In this document: positions 58,529 to 64,000 of the stretch, in pieces | Layout: every line of letters starts with the position of its first letter | Numbering within the stretch: the first letter of the stretch is position 1 | Assembly (NCBI RefSeq): GCF_045862785.1 | Contig: NZ_BQXO01000007.1 | Location: forward strand, 20,872-84,871 | From: Furfurilactobacillus curtus | Lineage (GTDB): Bacteria; Bacillota; Bacilli; Lactobacillales; Lactobacillaceae | DNA length: 64,000 bases | Direction: 5' to 3' | Translations under genes and position numbers: made by a program | Notes under the pieces: generated by a model | Told to the model about the DNA's origin: nothing | Database searches by the model: none | What the model saw: the letters and a program-made list of their open reading frames with translations, nothing else

Positions 58529-60058
58529 GTGAATTACTTTGTTAATGAAAACATTTTTTCACTCAACTCAGGGACAGAATTTTCTGCCGCAAAACGAATC
58601 CAACTGTTTAAGGAGCATCAAGTTCCCGCAAAAATGCTAACGCGCAATTATAATCCGCAGCTGGTTGATGATACACAGCGCATTGGTTTAGAACCAACGG
58701 ATGTGTTGAATATGTACAATTACTTTCAAGAAGTTACTGATGTCGCCAAACAAGACGTTGATGTCCGTTACACAGAGGTTATCGACAAGAATACCTATCA
58801 GATTGAAGGCGTTGATCCTAATGAGTCAAAGCTGAACTATCATGGTCGTACCATTGGTAAGGTGCTTATCGCACCGGCAACAGTGGGTTTGGTGGGTGCC
58901 TTTGAATATTACAATGAGATGAATGATACGGTGGCCAAGGACATTTGGGACCGGCGGGGATTCAAATCGTCCACTCAGTATTACCATCCGGATGGTCAAG
59001 AAGGCCCGCAAGTATTCTTCGATTTAACGGGGAAACCTAAAATTGAAAAAACCCGCATGAACATCAATGGGGACTTACATACCACGATGTACAAGCTATT
59101 AGATTACAAAGGGCGGGCTTGGCGGTTTAACTCGGAAAATGAGTTCTTCGGTTTTTTCATGAATGAATTGGCGCAACAAGAACCAAGCGTCTTTATTAAT
59201 GATCGTCCCTCGCTAATCAATGAGGTTGCCGGGATTAAGAATGCGGTTGGTAAATGGCAGTACTTGCATAATGCTCACGAAATTAATACGGCCCAACGAG
59301 GCGGCTCAAACAAGGTCTTTGACTACATGGAGCCACTCTTCAAGACCCATATGAATGATTTTGATGGTGTGATTGTACCGACACAGACACAGGCTAAAGA
59401 AATCACGAAATTTTTTGGTTTCCACCATGTGGCAGTGCTGTGGGATACTTTTAGTGAACCGCATGAACCTAAAGCTGCGACTGAACGGGATAAAAACAAA
59501 GTCATCTTCACTGGTCGCATTTCCCCTGAAAAACAACCCGCTCAAGCAATCGAAGTATTTGCCCACGCTAAAACCAAACGGCCTGATTTACAGTTAGAAT
59601 TCTATGGCTATAGCGCAGATGAAAAATTGAATCAAACGCTAGCTGACTTAGCTGCCAAGTTGGGCGTTAGCGATGCTGTTCATTACAATGGTTATCAAAA
59701 TGCGTCACAGTTTGCTGAAAAGATCGCCGATGCCGCGGCAATGATTAGCGTCTCGATGACGGAAGGCTTTGGTGATAACATTCTTGAGGCCATGAGTTAT
59801 GGCATACCGGTAGTGGCTTATGACGTTAAATATGGTATTGCTGAATTATTAGATAAGACTACCGGTGCGACTGAGCCCTTAAATGCTAGCGAACCACTGG
59901 GTGAAGATTTGGCCAACTTATTAGCCGATGAAAACGATGCTAAGTGGCAAACGGCAATTGAGCAAACTCATGCTAAGGCGCAAGAGTTCAATGAAGAGCA
60001 CGCTTGGCAACAATGGGAAACGACCCAGGCCAAAATCAAAAATCTGTTTGTGAAGTAG
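58529..60058 (+). CDS. GT4-type glycosyltransferase (GtfA/TagE-like), first of pair
   Basis: The product is 509 aa, cytosolic. The N-terminal half contains a beta-meander insert (LNYHGRTIGKVLIAPA ... FKSSTQYYHPDGQEGPQVFFDLTGKPKIE, about residues 108-175), as in GtfA-type protein glycosyltransferases. The C-terminal GT-B half has VIFTGRISPEKQPAQAIEVFA (about 328-348), ISVSMTEGFGDNILEAMSYGIPVVAYDVKYG with the E-x7-E donor motif (about 407-437). These enzymes add GlcNAc or other sugars to Ser/Thr of surface proteins, or alpha-glucosylate teichoic acid. Start is GTG at 58529 behind AGAGG. The partner gene begins 12 bp after the stop. Confidence 0.9.
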   Translation: MNYFVNENIFSLNSGTEFSAAKRIQLFKEHQVPAKMLTRNYNPQLVDDTQRIGLEPTDVLNMYNYFQEVTDVAKQDVDVRYTEVIDKNTYQIEGVDPNESKLNYHGRTIGKVLIAPATVGLVGAFEYYNEMNDTVAKDIWDRRGFKSSTQYYHPDGQEGPQVFFDLTGKPKIEKTRMNINGDLHTTMYKLLDYKGRAWRFNSENEFFGFFMNELAQQEPSVFINDRPSLINEVAGIKNAVGKWQYLHNAHEINTAQRGGSNKVFDYMEPLFKTHMNDFDGVIVPTQTQAKEITKFFGFHHVAVLWDTFSEPHEPKAATERDKNKVIFTGRISPEKQPAQAIEVFAHAKTKRPDLQLEFYGYSADEKLNQTLADLAAKLGVSDAVHYNGYQNASQFAEKIADAAAMISVSMTEGFGDNILEAMSYGIPVVAYDVKYGIAELLDKTTGATEPLNASEPLGEDLANLLADENDAKWQTAIEQTHAKAQEFNEEHAWQQWETTQAKIKNLFVK

Positions 60059-60070
60059 GGGAGTTAACGG

Positions 60071-61678
60071 ATGATATTTTTTATTAATTCAAGCTTTAAT
60101 AAAAAGAATTCAGGGATCGAACATGCCCAGTTAAAACGGGCCGGGCTTTTTCGTGACAATAATGAACCATTTAAATTAGTTTTTCGTGATTGGAATCCCC
60201 GGATCCACGACTTTCTTCACGATGTGGGTGTTACGGATGCGGAAACGCTGAATATGTTTGATTATTTTCAAGGGACTGAAACGGTGCCAACGAAAATTCT
60301 CCATGTTGAAGACCTTGATTTTGGTTTAACTGATTTGAGTTTCCTAAAGGAATCAAATAATCATCGTTATATCGTCACTCACGGTGATCAATTTATATCG
60401 CGTGTCAATTATTATGGCGATGATGATGCCGAACGCATTAGCTCTGTAGAACAATTCGATGGTTTTGGCAATTTGTATCGCGTTGACAATTATGACTTCC
60501 GCGGTTTTAAAACGTTATCTCAATGGTATACACCCGATAATAAGATTGGCACCGAGGTCTGGTACGATTTAGATGGGCGTCCCGTCATCGAAACGTTCAA
60601 CCGTTATGACGGACGAGGTCAATATATCAAGACTGGCTGGCGTTTAACGGAGACTAGCGGGGCAGTTTATAGTTTCGCTAATATTGAGGAGTTAACCCTC
60701 CATTTCTATAATCGTCTCAATGAGGATTATTGGAATGAGGATGAACCAAACGTCTTTATTATGGATCGGACTCATTTAGCAGACTGGCACTTACTTAATT
60801 TAGACCGGCAAGCCTATACGGTCTTACATTTGCATAATTCTCACGCTGGGGATGCACAAGATCCAATGCACTCCGTGATGAATAACTTCTATGAATACGG
60901 GTTAACGAACGCTAATCACTATGATGCGATTATTTCTGCCACCAAGAAGCAGACTAATGATGTCCGTCGGCGCTTTAAGCCTAAGAGCAAGTTGTTCACA
61001 ATTCCTGTTGGCGTCGTTCCCAATGAATTACTTGAACGAGAACGGGTGCCGATGGCAGATCGAGTGGCTGGTAAAGTCTTAGTCACTGCACGAGTGGCAC
61101 CGGAAAAGCGGATTGATCATATTGTTGAAGCGGTGGGGATTGCGAAGCAACAAGTACCCAATATTTCCCTTGATGTTTATGGTTATATTGACCACCGAGA
61201 CAATGATCAAGCCATTAAATCGATCAATAAAATGATTGAAAAATATCATTTACAAGATAGTGTGACAATTAATGAATATGCGGATAATGTCGGCGAATTA
61301 CAACGGCAAGCGCAAATCTATGGTTTAGCTTCGATTATGGAAGGATTCAACTTATCCCTGATGGAAGCCATTAGCAATGGGATGGTTGGCGTCACTTACG
61401 ATGTCAATTACGGCCCTAACGAACTGATTGTCGACGGTGAAAATGGCTACGTGGTGCCATACGAAGGCATTCAAGCAATGGCAGATAAATTTGTTGAATT
61501 ATTCAGCAACCCAGATGAATTACAAGCGATGTCAACGCGTTCTTATGAATTGGCAGAACGTTATTCTGAGAAGAATGTGTGGCGTGCTTGGCAACGATTA
61601 CTGGTGGACGCCAAAAAGAAACACTTAGAATACGTTGAAAACATCGATCACGGATTAGGTGATCAACGCAAAAAGTAA
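60071..61678 (+). CDS. GT4-type glycosyltransferase (GtfA/TagE-like), second of pair
   Basis: The product is 535 aa, paralogous in layout to its neighbour. It has MIFFINSSFNKKNSGIEHAQLKRAGLF, a beta-meander insert (VNYYGDDDAERISSVEQFDGFGNLYRVDNYDFRGFKTL, about residues 116-155), LHLHNSHAGD, and the GT-B half VLVTARVAPEKRIDHIVEAVGIA (about 336-358) with SIMEGFNLSLMEAISNGMVGVTYDVNYGPNELI (E-x7-E, about 423-455). In known GtfA-GtfB pairs one subunit is catalytic and the other helps bind the adhesin; here both keep the E-x7-E. GGGAG precedes the ATG. The operon ends at the 61714 terminator. Poly(glycerol-phosphate) glucosyltransferase is an alternative role. Confidence 0.9.
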   Translation: MIFFINSSFNKKNSGIEHAQLKRAGLFRDNNEPFKLVFRDWNPRIHDFLHDVGVTDAETLNMFDYFQGTETVPTKILHVEDLDFGLTDLSFLKESNNHRYIVTHGDQFISRVNYYGDDDAERISSVEQFDGFGNLYRVDNYDFRGFKTLSQWYTPDNKIGTEVWYDLDGRPVIETFNRYDGRGQYIKTGWRLTETSGAVYSFANIEELTLHFYNRLNEDYWNEDEPNVFIMDRTHLADWHLLNLDRQAYTVLHLHNSHAGDAQDPMHSVMNNFYEYGLTNANHYDAIISATKKQTNDVRRRFKPKSKLFTIPVGVVPNELLERERVPMADRVAGKVLVTARVAPEKRIDHIVEAVGIAKQQVPNISLDVYGYIDHRDNDQAIKSINKMIEKYHLQDSVTINEYADNVGELQRQAQIYGLASIMEGFNLSLMEAISNGMVGVTYDVNYGPNELIVDGENGYVVPYEGIQAMADKFVELFSNPDELQAMSTRSYELAERYSEKNVWRAWQRLLVDAKKKHLEYVENIDHGLGDQRKK

Positions 61679-61713
61679 TACGAATTTAGCTTTCCGGATT
61701 AGGCGATTCGTTT

Positions 61714-61755
61714 AAAAAGCAGCTCCATTGCCAACTAGCAATGGAGCTGCTTTTT
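61714..61755. terminator. Bidirectional terminator
   Basis: 18-bp perfect arms (61714-61731 and 61738-61755, core GCAGCTCCATTGC) with A- and T-tracts, ending the glycosyltransferase operon and the convergent 82-aa gene. Confidence 0.92.
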
Positions 61756-61780
61756 GAATTTGCTTAGATTATTAAGGTTC

Positions 61781-62029
61781 TTAGTCTTTCAGGTAAAGCT
61801 TTTTGGCATCTTCATAGGATTGGCGGTAACATTCGAGGTTCTCCGCCTCGCTGAGGGACTGTTTGTTTTGCATGAGTAACTGGACATTCAATCGAGCGAA
61901 GGCCAAGGCAAAATCGTGAGATCGTGCGTCCTTTAGTTGTTGAGCTTGCTGGTCTTTTTGACTCTCAGCCAGTTTGGTTAGCTGTTCAAACGGATTGGGA
62001 TTAGTGCTCGGAATATTGTTGTCAGGCAT
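61781..62029 (-). CDS. Small hydrophilic hypothetical protein, 82 aa
   Basis: The product is 82 aa starting MPDNNIPSTNPNPFEQLTKLAE, mainly helical and Gln-rich (ESQKDQQAQQLKDAR), ending YEDAKKLYLKD. One Cys; no membrane segment. AAGGAG lies about eleven bases before the ATG, and the shared terminator follows, so it is a real gene. It sits between the glycosyltransferase pair and the adhesin, in the opposite direction. No family is recognised and no functional link to the locus is shown. Confidence 0.72.
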   Translation of the reverse strand: MPDNNIPSTNPNPFEQLTKLAESQKDQQAQQLKDARSHDFALAFARLNVQLLMQNKQSLSEAENLECYRQSYEDAKKLYLKD

Positions 62030-62250
62030 AGTGAATTTTCTCCTTAACTAAGTATTTTTATAACGCACTTATCATACATTTAAAATTATCTTTAAGCTAC
62101 TACTATAATTTAAACTATTTTTTGGTCCCAATCCTATTATGAATTGTCTGTAAAATCGTGATAAAACGTCGCTTTTGCAGCTTATATTAAGAAACTATTA
62201 TCTAAGAACATAGTGTACGTGTATAAAATTGCCGATAAAAAAGCTTTAAA

Positions 62251-62274
62251 ATATTATAGATTTCGCTATAATAT
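62251..62274. promoter_or_regulatory. Dyad in the adhesin promoter region
   Basis: ATATTATAG-ATTTCG-CTATAATAT, perfect 9-bp arms, 45 bp before the adhesin ATG. The right arm contains TATAAT, so it may overlap the -10 element. The remaining gap 62030-62318 is AT-rich, with no ORF. Confidence 0.4.
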
Positions 62275-62318
62275 GTTGTGTACCATGCAATAAATCTTTT
62301 TTAAGGAACGTGGGGGCT

Positions 62319-64000
62319 ATGAAAAAAATTCGCGAGAATAATGATCAGCCTGAAACGAAGAATACTCATTTCAGGAGTTACAAGGCTGGTAAGCAATGGA
62401 TGTTTGCTTACAGTATCATCGCTGTCTTAGCCGGTGGTGGTATGGCCGTGACACAAGCAACTGCTGTTCACGCTGATGTGACGTCAACAACATCAAACGT
62501 CTCAGCCGTTCAATCTACTACTGGGGGCAACTTTGCTAAACAAGCAACCGCAACTTCCACAACACCGACTAGTGCTGCACCAACCAGTGCAACACAGTCA
62601 ACAAGTTCAGTAGCACCAAGTAGTGCTGCTACGTCAAGTGCGACACCTTCGAGTGAGACCCCATCTAATGTTGTGGCCTCAACAACTTCTACTGGAACCC
62701 AGGCGAATGATGTGAAAGTTACTACGACTTCTTCAAGCCAATCAACCAATCAACAAACGACTGTGGAGACGCCAACAGCAAGTGACACACCAACAAATTC
62801 CACGCCAAGTGCAACTTCTCAAGCTGCAGTGCTAGCCGATATGACTAATGCAACTAGTCAGACTTGGACTTCAGATACTGCGGAAGGCGGAATTGTTACA
62901 ACCGCTAATAATGTCACCATTTCTGCTGGTGATACATCGTTGGATATGTTAGCACCCGCCGATAAAGGTAATTGGGTTGCTGCCACTGGAACTGGCAGTC
63001 TGGCAACGGTTAACCCTGCGTCAGGAGTCTCCGTGGTTATTAGTGTTGCTGCTAACGACATTGATTACACGCAAGCTTATCCTGGTACTACCAAAGTTGG
63101 ACCAGTTTGGCAGGTTAACGATGGTACGGACCAGACATTAAATGCGACAGCCGCCGCAGCCGCTGGACATCCTGAATTAGCCGGCACACCAATTTGGAAT
63201 CCTGACACTGATCGCAATACACCAGGAACTTATGCGGTAGAGTGGCAAATAAACGGTAACCAGCCGAACATTGGTCACTCCTTGAGTGTGACTCTTGCTG
63301 GGTTCACTTTGATTACTGTGGTGCCAAATGGGCCAACTTCCAGCGAAATCAGTGATACAGCCAGTCAGGCCAGTAGCACCGCTGATTCAGCGTCGGTCGT
63401 TGCTAGCACTGCTTCCACTGTAGCCAACAGTGCCAGCCAAATTGCCAGCACAGCTAGCTCAGTCGCTAGTTCGGCAAATACGATTGCTTCGAGTGCTGCT
63501 AGTCAGTATCCAGACAACGGTAGTTTGCAAAGTTTAGCTACAGTTGCTTCCGACGCAAACAGTACAACAGCAAGTTATGCAACAAAAGCCAGCTCTGATG
63601 CTAAAGCTGCCAGTGATCTAGCTGCAACAGTTAGTGCAGCTGACACGCAAGCCGTTTCTGCCGCTGGTGCTGCTAACAGTGCCATTGCCGCTGGTGACCT
63701 TTCTGCCGCTTCTGGCTTTGCAAGTACAGCATCAGTTGCTGCTTCAGTTGCTGCTTCCAATGCAACCTTAACCAGCTCGGCGGCTAGTCAAGCAATGAGT
63801 GAAGCTCTCGAAGCTAGCAAGGCAGCGATTATTGCTTCTGCTGCTGGAAGTTCAGCTGGCAGCATTGCGGCTGGCTTGAATGATGATAGTTCGGCTGCTT
63901 CAGCTAGTTCGACTGCCAGTGATGCTAGCAGCACAGCTAATTCAGCTTCTGTTGTTGCTAGCACTGCTTCCACTGTAGCCAACAGTGCCAGCCAAATTGC
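62319..64000 (+). CDS. Serine-rich repeat adhesin with KxYKxGKxW-type signal peptide (3' truncated by window)
   Basis: The frame is open from ATG 62319 to the window end (560 complete codons). ACGTGGGGG precedes the start. The N-terminus has FRSYKAGKQW (residues 18-27), the KxYKxGKxW motif with Arg at the first position, then a hydrophobic core (about 28-45) and cleavage near TAVHA-DV (about 54). Next come a Ser/Thr/Ala/Pro-rich stretch (about 55-170), a less repetitive, probably folded region (about 175-335, with WVAATGTGSL, VGPVWQVNDG, IWNPDTDRN), and from about residue 342 an almost pure Ser/Ala/Thr/Val repeat region. It is expected to be a glycosylated, wall-anchored adhesin; the C-terminus and LPxTG are beyond the window. 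Confidence 0.92.
   Translation, partial: MKKIRENNDQPETKNTHFRSYKAGKQWMFAYSIIAVLAGGGMAVTQATAVHADVTSTTSNVSAVQSTTGGNFAKQATATSTTPTSAAPTSATQSTSSVAPSSAATSSATPSSETPSNVVASTTSTGTQANDVKVTTTSSSQSTNQQTTVETPTASDTPTNSTPSATSQAAVLADMTNATSQTWTSDTAEGGIVTTANNVTISAGDTSLDMLAPADKGNWVAATGTGSLATVNPASGVSVVISVAANDIDYTQAYPGTTKVGPVWQVNDGTDQTLNATAAAAAGHPELAGTPIWNPDTDRNTPGTYAVEWQINGNQPNIGHSLSVTLAGFTLITVVPNGPTSSEISDTASQASSTADSASVVASTASTVANSASQIASTASSVASSANTIASSAASQYPDNGSLQSLATVASDANSTTASYATKASSDAKAASDLAATVSAADTQAVSAAGAANSAIAAGDLSAASGFASTASVAASVAASNATLTSSAASQAMSEALEASKAAIIASAAGSSAGSIAAGLNDDSSAASASSTASDASSTANSASVVASTASTVANSASQI
63399..63445 (+). repeat. 47-bp direct repeat in adhesin, first copy
   Basis: Identical at the DNA level to 63954-64000, 555 bp (185 codons) away and in frame, coding VASTASTVANSASQI. 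It marks the period of a large internal repeat. Confidence 0.9.
63954..64000 (+). repeat. 47-bp direct repeat in adhesin, second copy (runs off window)
   Basis: Identical to 63399-63445 up to the last base of the window, so the repeat continues beyond it. Confidence 0.9.

Noticed and set aside
62510..63982. Several antisense ORFs opposite the adhesin
   Set aside because: Produced by the Ser/Ala codon bias of the adhesin; composed almost only of Ala, Val, Leu and Glu.

Overview
The window reads as a low/mid-GC Gram-positive chromosome from the Lactobacillaceae, most likely the Lactiplantibacillus plantarum group. This rests on gene content: pyruvate and lactate oxidases, a CopY/CopB copper operon, TPP-controlled YkoEDC, Bsh-like hydrolase, PepF, many small regulators and GNAT proteins. 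It also rests on AGGAGG-type ribosome binding sites and on a dispersed palindromic intergenic repeat present four times. The species assignment is inference. I found no rRNA, tRNA, IS element, prophage or CRISPR array.

Layout. 1-5.0 kb: the 3' end of a lipoate ligase, two small unknown genes, a DedA protein, an 800-bp gap with an orphan terminator, a VOC enzyme and a dicarboxylate/glutamate-type symporter. 5-13.1 kb: a minus-strand run (methyltransferase-like protein, XRE regulator, lipase, frameshifted PepF), then two alpha/beta hydrolases counting the lipase, a nitroreductase, an Old Yellow Enzyme divergent from a TetR regulator, and a deletion remnant of an NAD(P)-binding protein. 13.4-19.3 kb: an orphan bacteriocin-immunity-like gene, the TPP riboswitch-ykoEDC thiamine transporter operon, a structured GC-rich RNA candidate, an ECF S component and a nucleoside hydrolase. 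19.6-24.6 kb: a DtxR/MntR regulator, a PLP aminotransferase and the copper operon with three Cop boxes. 24.8-37.4 kb: mixed housekeeping and envelope genes (amidase, ferredoxin-NADP reductase type, LtrA, signal peptidase I, LTA-synthase family), a tandem array of about 124-bp hairpin units, and a GNAT-MerR-TMEM175-Bsh run. 37.6-41.9 kb: a minus-strand run of CorA, YdcF, VanZ-RDD, MarR and GNAT. 42-48.3 kb: pyruvate oxidase, pseudouridine synthase, TerC, lactate oxidase, thioredoxin and a DUF915 hydrolase. 48.4-54.6 kb: three related MarR genes, TetR, CPBP membrane protein, Spx-like protein without its cysteines, and a second, complete lipoate ligase.

54.9-64 kb is the most distinctive region. 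It is a surface-glycoprotein locus: a secreted membrane-anchored Gln/Ser-rich protein, an acidic cytoplasmic coiled-coil protein, two adjacent GT4-type glycosyltransferases of the GtfA/TagE kind, and the 5' part of a very Ser/Ala/Thr-rich adhesin with a KxYKxGKxW-type signal peptide, which runs off the right edge. The likely logic is that the glycosyltransferase pair modifies the serine-rich adhesin before export. The two unknown proteins upstream are candidates for chaperone, scaffold or surface-partner roles. No SecA2, SecY2 or Asp gene is inside the window.

Other points worth noting are the frameshift in PepF, the hairpin array at 34.35-34.80 kb, the structured segment at 16.9-17.1 kb, a CorA with GEN in place of GMN, and several gene remnants.
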